A DNA stretch of 17,055 nt from CAMDMI01 sp044359055 (GCA_044359055.1 JBIKMV010000041.1:1-17055); one strand, 5' to 3'; shown: positions 1 to 8,375, counted from the stretch's first letter. The notes: generated by a model from the letters alone, not told the origin. A program made the numbers and translations.

Positions 1-1274
1 TTTTTGTGCCGAAAAGCCTTTTTGAAGCAGAAGAAAAAAATGCTGAAGGCTTCGCTAAAGAATGCGCCCTGGTAACCCACTACCGTCTCAAAGCCGACCC
101 CGATAACAAGGGCAAACTGATGGTGGACCCCGATGCAAAACTCGAGGAAGAACTGGTAGTACGCCCAACCTCGGAAGCCATCATCTGGAGCACTTATAAA
201 AACTGGATTCAGTCTTACCGCGATCTTCCCCTGCTCATCAACCAATGGGCTAATGTGGTGCGCTGGGAAATGAGAACACGCCTTTTTCTGAGAACAGCGG
301 AATTTCTCTGGCAGGAAGGGCATACTGCACATTCTACCAAAGAAGAAGCCATGGAAGAAACAGTGAAAATGCTGGGAGTTTATGCAGAGTTTGCGGAAAA
401 ATACCTCGCCCTGCCGGTAATAAAAGGGGTAAAAACCGAAAACGAAAGGTTTGCCGGTGCCCTGGAAACCTATTGTATCGAAGCGATGATGCAGGATGGC
501 AAAGCCCTTCAGGCAGGTACTTCTCATTTTCTGGGTCAGAATTTTGCCAAAGCCTTTGATGTAAAATTTGCCAATAAGGAAGGCGTTCTGGAGCATGTTT
601 GGGGCACAAGCTGGGGTGTGAGTACCCGCCTGATGGGTGCTCTGATTATGGCCCATTCAGACGACAATGGCCTTGTGCTTCCTCCAAAACTGGCACCTCA
701 TCAGGTGGTTATCGTGCCTATTGTATTCGGAGACGACAATCAGGCCCTTTTTGAAAAATGTGAGGAAATAAAGAAAATACTTCAGGATGCAGGTATTTCA
801 GTTCTGCTTGACAAAAGAGATACCCACAAGCCCGGCTGGAAATTTTCGGAGTATGAATTGAAGGGTGTACCGGTGAGGCTGGCCATCGGCAACCGGGATT
901 TGGAAAACAATCAAATTGAACTTGCCAGGCGGGATACCCTGAGCAAAACATCGGTACCAATTGAAGGCCTGGCAGATCGGATTTTGTCTTTATTAGATGA
1001 AATTCAAGATAATATTTATCAGAAAGCGCTGAATTTCAGAACCATGAATACAAAGAAGGTAGACGATTACGAAACTTTCAAAAAAGAACTCGACGAAAAC
1101 CCAGGTTTCATCCTAGCCCACTGGGATGGCAGCGCCGAGACCGAAGAGAAAATCAAAAACGAAACCAAGGCCACCATTCGCTGCATTCCGCTCGAACGAG
1201 AAGATAAAACCGGAGTCTGTATGGTAAGCGGCAAACCCTCAGCCGGAAGGGTGGTTTTTGCGAGGGCTTACTGA
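1..1274 (+). CDS. proS: Prolyl-tRNA synthetase, archaeal/type 3 form (5' end cut off by window)
   Basis: Class II aminoacyl-tRNA synthetase that charges tRNA-Pro with proline in the cytoplasm. The frame is open to the left edge: the codon before the GTG at 6 reads Phe, so that GTG is an internal Val of the family sequence VPKSLFEAEE and not the start. About 65-70 N-terminal residues are missing, judged from the usual ~490 aa. Visible are the class II motif 2 region (RTRLFLRTAEFLWQEGHTAH, about nt 270-335), the motif 3 region (GTSWGVSTRLMGAL with its Arg, about nt 603-645), the anticodon-binding domain (LAPHQVVIVPI onward, about nt 690-1000), and the short C-terminal ProRS domain ending in the family's terminal Tyr. 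In that last domain only one Cys remains in the GVCMVSGKPS segment, so the zinc site of some archaeal-type ProRS is probably incomplete; this is common in the family. It converges on the next gene with a 16-bp gap and no evident terminator. Confidence 0.96.
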   Translation, partial: FVPKSLFEAEEKNAEGFAKECALVTHYRLKADPDNKGKLMVDPDAKLEEELVVRPTSEAIIWSTYKNWIQSYRDLPLLINQWANVVRWEMRTRLFLRTAEFLWQEGHTAHSTKEEAMEETVKMLGVYAEFAEKYLALPVIKGVKTENERFAGALETYCIEAMMQDGKALQAGTSHFLGQNFAKAFDVKFANKEGVLEHVWGTSWGVSTRLMGALIMAHSDDNGLVLPPKLAPHQVVIVPIVFGDDNQALFEKCEEIKKILQDAGISVLLDKRDTHKPGWKFSEYELKGVPVRLAIGNRDLENNQIELARRDTLSKTSVPIEGLADRILSLLDEIQDNIYQKALNFRTMNTKKVDDYETFKKELDENPGFILAHWDGSAETEEKIKNETKATIRCIPLEREDKTGVCMVSGKPSAGRVVFARAY

Positions 1275-1290
1275 TTCTTAAGAAAAGAAA

Positions 1291-3000
1291 TCAAGGCTTG
1301 GCACGAAGCAGCAGTGAATCACCATAAGTGCCGACCGGAATTTTATTCCATCCCTCCTCTGCCCATGAGGCTTTGATTTTCTGCCAGTATGGATCAGCAT
1401 TGATTTTTCTGTCATACCGAATGGTAGATGGACGAATAAAAATGGCGTTTATCCGCTCTTTTTCAACGAAATATTTAAAATCAGCCAGGCGGTCATAATC
1501 CATTTCAAAACCGGTTTTTCCCTTAGTGATAACCCTGATTCCGAGAAAATCAGCTGCTCCGGTAGAGGCATCGAAGAGGATGGTTTGAGCAGGCCATGGG
1601 AAATTCTGCATTTGCCGAATCAGGATTTTCTGGCGAAGGTCCTGCCGGGTTTCGGGTTCAAAAAAATTGAAAGAAGATAAAAAAGGCCTGTGTTTATCGC
1701 TTTTCTCGGTTTTTCCGATTTTGAAAAAGGCCGAAGCATCCGGAAGGAAGAAAACCAAAGTCAATACCAGAAGGGAACTCAGGATATTTTGGGTCGCCGC
1801 ACTGGATCTCGGAAATGAAAAGCAGGAAAGAAAACGACCCGTTATCCAGAGAAAAACCGGAAACCATGGAATGAGATAATGCGGTCTGGGCTGAAAGAGC
1901 AATCCGGCCAGAAATGAGGGCAGCATCAAAAGCAGAACAGGGTGCAATAGGAAGGCTGTTTGTGGCTTCACTTTTTTCCACCACCGGATCCCCCCTTCAA
2001 ATCTAGCCGAAATTTCGAGCAGCAGCCAGACTATGGCCACCGAATAGGTTACCGGCAATCCGAGCCATCTGTTTGGAAAAAGAGACTCAAAAAAATAAAC
2101 AAATGCTTTGTAAATCAGATGTTTGGCATTGAAAAAGATATGGGAGAAAAAAGCTTCCTGATTTACGGTCAGGGCTTGAAAAAAATTTCCGGCACCCGGA
2201 AAATCCCGAAAAAAAATCTCCCTCCAATTGACCCAATCCCACATCAGGTCACCCTGGTTATTTCCGGAAATATACCGCCAGTTGTGCACATAATGTTGCC
2301 CGAATGCCACCAATCCCCTGCCGGAGTTTCCACCGGGAATTCCCCAAAGAAAAAGGCAAAAAACAGAAGCCAGCAATGGCACAAAAACCCACAAAGGAAA
2401 GCCTGAGACTGATTTCAGGTCTTTACGGGTTTTATACAAGAATATCAGGAATCCGGGAATGCATGCCGAAAGAAATTCAGGCCTTACCCAGCTCAGCAAA
2501 AGACAGATTCCGCTGCACCAGAGCCACACAGCAGGATTTTTTACGGAAAGTTTCTTTATCCCGAAAAGGGCCACAGCTATACCGGTCATGGCCAGGTGAC
2601 CTGCCTTAGGCCACAAGGGATAGTTGATTTCTGCACTCAGACTGCACAAGGCCCATGCCAGGCTTATACCATAATGAACCCCTTGTTTCCATAAAATATA
2701 GAAGACTAAAAAGCCCAGAATAAAAGCCCAAATCCGGTAACTCAGGTAATACAGGAAAACTGCATCACTCCCGAAAACAAGGGACAAACCTTTGTAAAAC
2801 AGAGAATACAGAGCTGAATAATCGGCCTCCCAGGTGGTTGGTGGATGAAAAACACCCTGGCACAAATAATAGCTTTCGTCGTAAAACCGGATGTCCATCA
2901 ATTGCTCCAGATGCAAGGAGGTCCGAAAAACCCCAAATCCCAGCACAAGAAGAGCCCCGGAAAGGAGAAAAAGGTGCTTTTTCGAAAAAGAGAGAGACAA
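1291..3000 (-). CDS. Polytopic membrane protein, probable GT-C-type glycosyltransferase
   Basis: The 569-aa protein has about 10-12 hydrophobic segments over residues 1-430 and a soluble C-terminal part of about 140 residues. Soon after the first membrane segment comes a loop with acidic residues (MDIRFYDESYYL, about residues 35-46), the place where GT-C (ArnT/PMT-like) enzymes carry their catalytic Asp/Glu. A late segment RPHYLIPWFPVFLWI resembles the 'RYLxPxxP' helix of that superfamily. By family analogy it would transfer a sugar from a polyprenyl-phosphate donor on the outer face of the inner membrane; substrate and product cannot be read. The start is a TTG, because an in-frame stop lies 10-12 nt upstream and the next ATG (residue 35) would delete the first membrane helix. 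It diverges from the gene at 3177. The fold assignment is inference; 'multi-pass membrane protein' is certain. Confidence 0.8.
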   Translation of the reverse strand: MSLSFSKKHLFLLSGALLVLGFGVFRTSLHLEQLMDIRFYDESYYLCQGVFHPPTTWEADYSALYSLFYKGLSLVFGSDAVFLYYLSYRIWAFILGFLVFYILWKQGVHYGISLAWALCSLSAEINYPLWPKAGHLAMTGIAVALFGIKKLSVKNPAVWLWCSGICLLLSWVRPEFLSACIPGFLIFLYKTRKDLKSVSGFPLWVFVPLLASVFCLFLWGIPGGNSGRGLVAFGQHYVHNWRYISGNNQGDLMWDWVNWREIFFRDFPGAGNFFQALTVNQEAFFSHIFFNAKHLIYKAFVYFFESLFPNRWLGLPVTYSVAIVWLLLEISARFEGGIRWWKKVKPQTAFLLHPVLLLMLPSFLAGLLFQPRPHYLIPWFPVFLWITGRFLSCFSFPRSSAATQNILSSLLVLTLVFFLPDASAFFKIGKTEKSDKHRPFLSSFNFFEPETRQDLRQKILIRQMQNFPWPAQTILFDASTGAADFLGIRVITKGKTGFEMDYDRLADFKYFVEKERINAIFIRPSTIRYDRKINADPYWQKIKASWAEEGWNKIPVGTYGDSLLLRAKP

Positions 3001-3176
3001 ATTCGGAGATCAATTGAGGATTCAAAAATGCAGGAAAATCGGGAAAAATTCTGAGGGACGTGGATTATTCCCCAGCCTGAATTCCTGCAGACCCGTCTTC
3101 AGCGACCATTTGGGATTGCCTGCAAAGGAAATTTAAGAACCTGTTTATTGACTATCCTTAAAACGGGCTTCTTTAT

Positions 3177-3887
3177 TTGAAGTATTCGGTTCTAATTTGC
3201 GGGACGAAAACGATTCAAAATCCGGTGCGCTGGCTTAAATCCAAGAAGTCAAGAATTAATCTGATTGCTGTTTATTATTTTCAGTTGCTGCTGCTGTTGG
3301 GTATTGGCATTTACAGCATTTCCGGGGTCAACAAAATTCAACGACAATTCAGCGAGCTGTTTGCGAAAAAACTCATTCCTGCCATGGACATCTCCAGAGT
3401 GCTGGAATTGCAGTATCAAAACCGCTTTCACCTTGAAGAATTTCTCACGGGCCTCAGTCTCGAAAATCAGATTCAGCTTCTTGACGACATCAAGCGGAAC
3501 AACAACGAAATAGATTCACTAACCAATTTGTACATTACCTCCTCTTCTTCGATGGAAGCCATTGAAAGGGAGGATTTGAAAGAATTTGCCAGGGCCCACA
3601 AAGTGTATCGAAAAGAAGAGGGCTACATCATAAGCCTGCATGGAGCCGGACATGGTTCTGTAGCGGCCAACCGGTTTAAACTCGAGAGCAGCATCAAGTT
3701 TCAGAATGCCGTGCGGCCCATGAAAAAGTTTGAAGCTGTGGAACTCAGCCTTGGAAAAAAAATCAATGAAAAGGTAAAGATTCAGGTCAATGCCATGAAC
3801 TGGGTTTTGTATTCGGTTATGGCTCTGGCCATTCTGGGCTCAATAACTTTGGGACTGAATCTGGGTAAATTGTACATGGAAAACTGA
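3177..3887 (+). CDS. Stand-alone MCP-type four-helix-bundle membrane sensor domain protein
   Basis: The protein has two membrane segments (about residues 28-49 and 207-231) enclosing about 155 mostly helical periplasmic residues. Features such as QRQFSELFAKKLIPAMDISRV and the following heptad-like helices resemble the 4HB_MCP sensory domain of chemoreceptors. After the second membrane helix only about five residues remain, so there is no HAMP domain, no methyl-accepting coiled coil and no kinase domain. Similar ~230-aa stand-alone proteins occur in Bacteroidota; their partner is unknown to me. The start is uncertain: TTG at 3177 (in-frame stop at 3159) or GTG at 3225, which would begin just ahead of the basic stretch RWLKSKKSR before the first helix. 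Its stop codon lies 3 bp from the stop of the convergent peroxidase gene. Confidence 0.75.
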   Translation: MKYSVLICGTKTIQNPVRWLKSKKSRINLIAVYYFQLLLLLGIGIYSISGVNKIQRQFSELFAKKLIPAMDISRVLELQYQNRFHLEEFLTGLSLENQIQLLDDIKRNNNEIDSLTNLYITSSSSMEAIEREDLKEFARAHKVYRKEEGYIISLHGAGHGSVAANRFKLESSIKFQNAVRPMKKFEAVELSLGKKINEKVKIQVNAMNWVLYSVMALAILGSITLGLNLGKLYMEN

Positions 3888-3906
3888 AAATCAGAGGGTT
3901 TTCATG
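3875..3906. terminator. Inverted repeat spanning both convergent stop codons, possible bidirectional terminator
   Basis: CATGGAAAAC (3875-3884) can pair with GTTTTCATG (3898-3906) with one bulged G and a 13-nt loop. It covers the 3' ends of the sensor gene and of the di-haem peroxidase gene, which face each other with a 3-bp gap. There is no clear T-tract, so a terminator role is only a possibility. Confidence 0.25.
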
Positions 3907-4751
3907 TATTTCAAAAGGGCTTTCCGTGACTTTTCGTTTTTCAGGTCTTGCATCCCGGGTTCACGGGAATAGGCCATCAGAAGACTTTCTAGTGTAGAAA
4001 AGCGCCCATCGTGTGTGTAAGGAGCCGTTTGGGCAATCCTTGCCATACCAGGAGTTTTAAAAAAATAAACATCCTGTTTTCTGTGGCTGATACTGAAATG
4101 GCCCGAATCGGGTCCTTCCGCCGCAATCACACTCCTTCGTAGAGCAAAATCGGTAAAGGCTTCGCCCTTGTGACAGGATTGGCACAGTGCCTGAAACATT
4201 GCTTTTCCTCTTTTGTAATCAGAGTCGGCAAGGGGCATTGAGGGTTTCACTGTCAAACTCCTGACATAAGACGACAAAGCCCTAGCCACCAAAGCTGTAT
4301 AGATGGTATCCCGGCCATACACGGTCTCAAAGTCCTTTTTCCATTTTCTGCTCTTGTTCATCCAGGCAATGGCCAAAACCAAGTTACCATGCATTTCAGC
4401 CTTGCTCAAAATTGGTTTGATTACCAGAGATTCCAAATTGGTCTCCCTGCCATCCCAGAAAAACCGGGTACTTTTTTCTAGATTCAGAAGAGAGGGTACA
4501 TTTCTTTCGAACCCATTGGACTTCAAAATTTTTTCAGAAGAAAAAGCCTTCTGAGGCAAATGGCATGAGGCACAATTTTGTTTTCCATCTCCGGATAATC
4601 CATTGAAAAAGAAAAGTTTCCGGCCCAGGTCTACTTCTTTTTCTGAAAAACCGGATTGGGTATTTCCCGGCAGATTGTCCCTGTCGTTGCAGGAATTCAG
4701 CAGGAAAAACAGACTAACGAACCCCCGCCAGCCGGAAAAGACCCTGAGCAT
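3891..4751 (-). CDS. Di-haem cytochrome c peroxidase / MauG family protein, probable MbnH partner
   Basis: The 286-aa exported di-haem c-type cytochrome has two CxxCH haem sites, C60-ASC-H64 (within GDGKQNCASCHLPQKAF) and C190-QSC-H194 (within CQSCHKGEAFTD). Other family marks are DLGRKLFFFNGLSGDG, PSLLN, FWDGRETNLESL (Trp99 at the usual inter-haem position) and TAPYTHDGRFSTLESLL near the C-terminus. The N-terminus has a signal with a lipobox-like FLLNSC, so it is probably an outer-periplasmic lipoprotein. Family members either reduce H2O2 or, as MauG and MbnH, oxidise residues in a partner protein. Because its start lies inside the last 38 nt of an MbnP-family gene, the MbnH role (oxidising a Trp of MbnP to kynurenine) is favoured. 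The ATG start is clear. Which enzyme type it is cannot be settled from the haem motifs alone. Confidence 0.9.
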   Translation of the reverse strand: MLRVFSGWRGFVSLFFLLNSCNDRDNLPGNTQSGFSEKEVDLGRKLFFFNGLSGDGKQNCASCHLPQKAFSSEKILKSNGFERNVPSLLNLEKSTRFFWDGRETNLESLVIKPILSKAEMHGNLVLAIAWMNKSRKWKKDFETVYGRDTIYTALVARALSSYVRSLTVKPSMPLADSDYKRGKAMFQALCQSCHKGEAFTDFALRRSVIAAEGPDSGHFSISHRKQDVYFFKTPGMARIAQTAPYTHDGRFSTLESLLMAYSREPGMQDLKNEKSRKALLKYMKTL

Positions 4752-5496
4752 AATTGTTGGCTATTTTCCCGGAACCGCTTGCTTTTGAATGTACATCAAA
4801 AGTATTCTCAAAATTCACACTGTCAGGACTTTGAAAGGCTTCATTTAAATCAAATTCAAGTTGAATTTCAGCGTCTTTCCGGATTTCGAAATCAGAATTT
4901 GCCACATCGCTGAATTTAAAAACCAGCGTTTTATAATTGAAATTTTCACCAATGTGAAAAACAAGAGGCCTGGTTTCAGTGCCTTTCTGCCATCTTCCGG
5001 TCAAGGCAAAAAACTTGTATCCTGTAGTCCAATCCCAGGCCATTCCCCCATTGGCAGGGTCAAGGTCGCCGACCTGATCGGTGCGGGAGTTTGCCACACT
5101 ATCTACCCCGATTGAAAACTCAAGTTCTGAAAATTTTTTCCCCGGAACATTATTTATGGTAAAAATAGTCTCGCCCGAATTCAGCAAAGCATTGACAAGG
5201 TGATAGCTGCCTACTTCAGCAAAAAACTCCTGCTGTGAGGGATTCCTCAGTTTGAAATTGGACAGATAATAATCCAGAGATTGAATGGCATATGGCTGAG
5301 AAAAAGCATTTTGGAAAGCAAACTGATCCTTAACCAGAAGTTTGCCCCCGGCCAAATGTTTTATCCGTACCCGAACATTAATCAATCCGGAGTCTGAATT
5401 CGTATCCTCTTGCCTGCAATCAGAAAGAAGAAAAACAAGAAATACTAATAAAAGGGTATGGCTTAACCCCTTAACCGGAACAGAAAGAAAATCCAT
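4714..5496 (-). CDS. MbnP family copper-binding lipoprotein
   Basis: The 260-aa protein has an N-terminal signal (HTLLLVFLVFLLSDC) whose Cys27 is the likely lipidation site; Asp before the Cys is unusual for a lipobox. The body carries the pattern I associate with MbnP-like proteins: IQSLDYYLSNFKL (71-83), FSIGVDSVANS (127-137), GDLDPANGGMAWDWTTGYKF (143-162) and PLVFHIG with His181, then a C-terminal HSKASGSGKIANNYAQGLF. Characterised MbnP binds copper through a kynurenine made from Trp by the di-haem enzyme MbnH. Trp154 and Trp156 are candidate modified residues here, and His181/His236 candidate ligands (inference). The ATG at 5496 is chosen over a TTG at 5532 because it puts the hydrophobic core at a normal distance. 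The di-haem gene follows with a 38-nt overlap, so co-translation is likely. Confidence 0.85.
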   Translation of the reverse strand: MDFLSVPVKGLSHTLLLVFLVFLLSDCRQEDTNSDSGLINVRVRIKHLAGGKLLVKDQFAFQNAFSQPYAIQSLDYYLSNFKLRNPSQQEFFAEVGSYHLVNALLNSGETIFTINNVPGKKFSELEFSIGVDSVANSRTDQVGDLDPANGGMAWDWTTGYKFFALTGRWQKGTETRPLVFHIGENFNYKTLVFKFSDVANSDFEIRKDAEIQLEFDLNEAFQSPDSVNFENTFDVHSKASGSGKIANNYAQGLFRLAGVR

Positions 5497-5529
5497 AGAA
5501 TTCGATTGAGCACTCAACAAAAAGACAAT

Positions 5530-5537
5530 CAAAAGTA
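5530..5537 (-). promoter_or_regulatory. Candidate Bacteroidota -7 element for the mbnP/mbnH unit
   Basis: On the minus strand the sequence reads TACTTTTG, an exact match to the Bacteroidota -7 consensus TAnnTTTG. It would place transcription start near 5524, about 28 nt before the ATG at 5496. That would exclude the TTG at 5532 as a start. No convincing -33 TTG element was found at the expected spacing, so confidence is low. The 5497-5727 region is shared with the divergent lipoprotein gene and is otherwise AT-rich without a recognised element. Confidence 0.25.
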
Positions 5538-5727
5538 AAAAAAAATAAAATCCGGCTCTTTAGCCTGCAGACCAAAGGAAATATAATTTTTGAGAAACCA
5601 TCTTAAAATATTCATTATAAATACATTAAGAAACATCAACCCACAAAAAATGAAGGCTCCTTTTTTTTCAAAAATTCATACATGCCGGAAAATATATCAG
5701 ATGCCTTGTCTTTATTTGCCTTTGAAT

Positions 5728-6450
5728 ATGAAAAAGTCTGCTGCTTGGTTCTATTTGATTCTGCTGGCTGCAGTACTGGCTTTTTTTTCCTGTTCACCCG
5801 AGGATATTGACCCCGCCGAAATACCCTCAGGAACAGAATATTATCCTGTGGAGGTTGGCCGATTCTGGATTTACAGGGTAGACACCACGGCATTCACCTT
5901 TTCGGGTGATACCTTATCGGGAACTTACTTTCTGAAAGAAATAATCAAAGACACCCTGCTGCGGCAGGAAGGACATCCGGTTTTCAGAACCGAATTGTAC
6001 AAAACAGCAGATACCGCAATGGGCTGGCGTCTTGATTCGGTTTGGAGTCTCAGGGCAAACCCCGACAAAATCCTTAAAACCGAAAACAACCGTCCCCTGG
6101 TAAAACTCCGATTCCCGCTAAGCGAAGGCAGCAACTGGGATATCAATCAGTACAATACCCTGCAGGACAACAATGGCAGCAACCGGGCTATTGTAAAAAA
6201 TCTCGGCCAAAACTACAGCTGGAATGGTCAGAATTATCCATCTTTACAAGTCCTTCAAAAATCCGATTCCAATTGTGTGAGCAATCAGGTATTTTTCGAA
6301 ACCTATTTAAAAAATATAGGTTTGGTATTCCGGAAAAGGAAAGCGATAACATTCGACCTGAGCGAATCTGATGCATGTTCAAAACCAATACGAAAAATTC
6401 AAATCGGCTACGATAAAAACTATGTTCTGCTCAAAACCGGAAAAGAATAA
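5728..6450 (+). CDS. Putative lipoprotein of unknown function
   Basis: The 240-aa protein starts at the ATG at 5728 with a textbook SPII signal: MKKSAAWFYLILLAAVLAFFSC, Cys22 followed by acidic residues (SPEDID). Upstream in-frame TTG/ATG codons to 5590 would only add an implausible leader before this signal. The mature part begins with GTEYYPVEVGRFWIYRVDTT, an opening I have seen in Bacteroidota lipoproteins without assigned function; the rest looks beta-rich with aspartate/asparagine-rich turns. No catalytic motif is recognised. It overlaps the downstream protease gene by 29 nt, so the two are probably translated from one message and may act together at the cell surface. Confidence 0.85.
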   Translation: MKKSAAWFYLILLAAVLAFFSCSPEDIDPAEIPSGTEYYPVEVGRFWIYRVDTTAFTFSGDTLSGTYFLKEIIKDTLLRQEGHPVFRTELYKTADTAMGWRLDSVWSLRANPDKILKTENNRPLVKLRFPLSEGSNWDINQYNTLQDNNGSNRAIVKNLGQNYSWNGQNYPSLQVLQKSDSNCVSNQVFFETYLKNIGLVFRKRKAITFDLSESDACSKPIRKIQIGYDKNYVLLKTGKE

Positions 6451-8080
6451 ATTGCTTGGGGCTTTTGCTTTAATTTTCCTGCTTTTTTCAGGGAATGTTG
6501 CTCAAGCTCAGAACAAAAAGTTTGTAGTTTATTTTAAAAACAAGCAGGGAGGCAATCCCTTTTCAATCAGCAATCCGGGTGCTTTCTTGGCTCCGCGGTC
6601 CATTCAACGCAGGATTTCCCAAAACCTCCCCATCGACAGCACAGATTTACCCGTTACCCCCTCCTACCTGAACGGCCTGAATCAGGCTGGGGCCTCGGTT
6701 CTCTACCCCCTTCGCTGGCTCAATGGCGCTATCATTGATTGCCCGATCTCAGCCCTTTCGAACATAGAAGCCCTTCCTTTTGTAATTTCTTCAAAGCCTC
6801 TGAACAGTAAAATTCGATCCAGCCTCCTTAAAAAAAAGAATGCAGATGGAATTCAAACTCTGGATTACGGCATTTCGGCCAATCAGAATGTGATGCTGGG
6901 AATGGATTCTATGCATGCCATGGGATTTCATGGAGAGGGGAAACTGATTGCCGTGATGGATGCAGGCTTTCTGAATGTAAACAACCATGTTGCCTTTGCC
7001 CACCTTTTTGCTCAAAACAAGATTGCAGGAACCCGTGATCTGGTTGACCGGGATGGTGATGTCTATCAGGACCACTGGCACGGCGGGGCTGTTTTGAGCA
7101 ACATTGGCGCCAAAATGCCGGGGCAATTGTACGGAGGCGCATTTGAATCCAGTTTTTACCTGATCCGCACCGAAGATGTGGCTTCTGAAAACGAAATTGA
7201 GTGCGCTTACCTGGTGGCCGGGCTCGAACTGGCCGATAGCATTGGGGCAGACATTGTGAATTCATCTTTGGGCTACACCACATTCGATACACCTTCCCTT
7301 GATTACAATTACAATACCTTGAACGGTTCAACATCTCTGGCATCGAAAGCGGCAGGTATGGCAGCATCCAAAGGTATTGTGGTGGTTTCCAGCGCCGGAA
7401 ACGAAGGCTCCAATAATTCCTGGGGAGGATACATTTCCGTACCCTCCGATGCTGAAAATATTCTGACTGCTGGGTCTGTAAACGAGCAGCAACTGTATTC
7501 CAGTTTCAGCGGCAAAGGCCCCACTGCTGACGGTCGAATCAAACCCGACCTTGTGGCCCGGGGAGGTTCAGCGATAATTGCCAATCTTTTTTCCAACAAT
7601 GGCATCACCTCAGGAAACGGAACCAGTTTTTCGGCTCCTATTATCACGGGCCTGGTTGCCGGCTATTGGCAGGCACATCCCGGGCTTACCGCCCTTCAGG
7701 TCATCAACAATTTGAAAAATACTGCATCAAACAAAGAAAACCCAAATAATCTGATCGGCTGGGGAATTCCCAGTTTTATAAAAGCCCATATCCTGGCAGG
7801 AGGAAAACCGGTTCTGTCTTTCCCCTTTGAAATAAAAATTTATCCCAATCCGGCTTCAGGCAATGAAATCAGCATTGAACTCATTGAATCCTCTTCCTCA
7901 GGTCCTGCGGAAATTGCCCTTTTTGATGCACAGGGAAAAAAGGTTTTTCAGACATCCATCCGGTTTGAACTGGATAAGGAAATAAGCATAGTTCCACTGA
8001 GAGGTATCGCTTCCGGTGTTTATTTGTTGAATATGGAAATGGGAGGAAAAAAATTCAGCAGAAAGATTCTTCTGAACTGA
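6422..8080 (+). CDS. Subtilisin-like (S8) serine protease exported by the type IX secretion system
   Basis: The ATG at 6422 gives 552 aa with a signal peptide (LLGAFALIFLLFSGNVAQAQ, cleavage near residue 30). An earlier GTG/ATG frame start at 6371 would precede the signal and lie deeper in the previous gene. Residues ~31-130 resemble the propeptide region of Bacteroidota subtilases (FVVYFKNKQGG, FLAPRSIQRR, IDSTDLPVTPSYLNGL). The triad is visible: Asp180 in IAVMDAGF, His220 in DHWHGGAVLSNIGA (the common HGT is HGG here), Ser402 in GNGTSFSAP, with oxyanion Asn326 in SSAGNEG. The last ~80 residues form a T9SS type A sorting domain (IKIYPNP ... GVYLLNMEMGGKKFSRKILLN). The enzyme should therefore be secreted or surface-anchored. 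The HGG change leaves the catalytic His itself intact. The natural substrate is unknown. Confidence 0.93.
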   Translation: MFCSKPEKNKLLGAFALIFLLFSGNVAQAQNKKFVVYFKNKQGGNPFSISNPGAFLAPRSIQRRISQNLPIDSTDLPVTPSYLNGLNQAGASVLYPLRWLNGAIIDCPISALSNIEALPFVISSKPLNSKIRSSLLKKKNADGIQTLDYGISANQNVMLGMDSMHAMGFHGEGKLIAVMDAGFLNVNNHVAFAHLFAQNKIAGTRDLVDRDGDVYQDHWHGGAVLSNIGAKMPGQLYGGAFESSFYLIRTEDVASENEIECAYLVAGLELADSIGADIVNSSLGYTTFDTPSLDYNYNTLNGSTSLASKAAGMAASKGIVVVSSAGNEGSNNSWGGYISVPSDAENILTAGSVNEQQLYSSFSGKGPTADGRIKPDLVARGGSAIIANLFSNNGITSGNGTSFSAPIITGLVAGYWQAHPGLTALQVINNLKNTASNKENPNNLIGWGIPSFIKAHILAGGKPVLSFPFEIKIYPNPASGNEISIELIESSSSGPAEIALFDAQGKKVFQTSIRFELDKEISIVPLRGIASGVYLLNMEMGGKKFSRKILLN

Positions 8081-8375
8081 GTTGTTTTTTTTCACGGGAA
8101 ATTATTCCGGTCCTTTTTCGGCCCTAGTTTTTTAAAAAAAAGTTTAACTTTTGTTTTGGCTGTAAAAAACAGCCATTTATCAGAGACGCATATTGGGAAG
8201 TTACGGTTAATTTTATAACTCTCTCCTTCATTATTTCCTCCGGAATAGCAGTGTTTTCAGAATAACTTGTCTAAACCAATTGCATTCAAAATTGTCAAAA
8301 AAAAGAATGCAGGAAATAAAAAAAAATGGTTCTTTGCGCTTCGAATTTTAAACAACCAAGAAAAGTTCAGTTTCA
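8081..8375 (+). other. Intergenic region between protease and FN3 surface protein
   Basis: About 295 bp, AT-rich. It contains a perfect 6-bp hairpin GGCTGT-AAAAA-ACAGCC (8158-8174) that is not followed by a strong T-tract, so it is a weak terminator candidate at best; a T-rich stretch lies before it (8129-8133). No open frame of convincing length, no tRNA and no exact TAnnTTTG promoter were found. The downstream gene probably has its own promoter here. Confidence 0.4.

Noticed and set aside
6..8. GTG at 6 as the start of proS
   Set aside because: The frame is open upstream and the Val belongs to the conserved family sequence; about 65-70 residues lie left of the window.
1667..2609. Plus-strand frames of 70-148 codons within the membrane protein gene
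   Set aside because: Antisense to a long hydrophobic coding frame; the composition (Lys/Arg/Pro-rich) is what antisense of hydrophobic codons gives.
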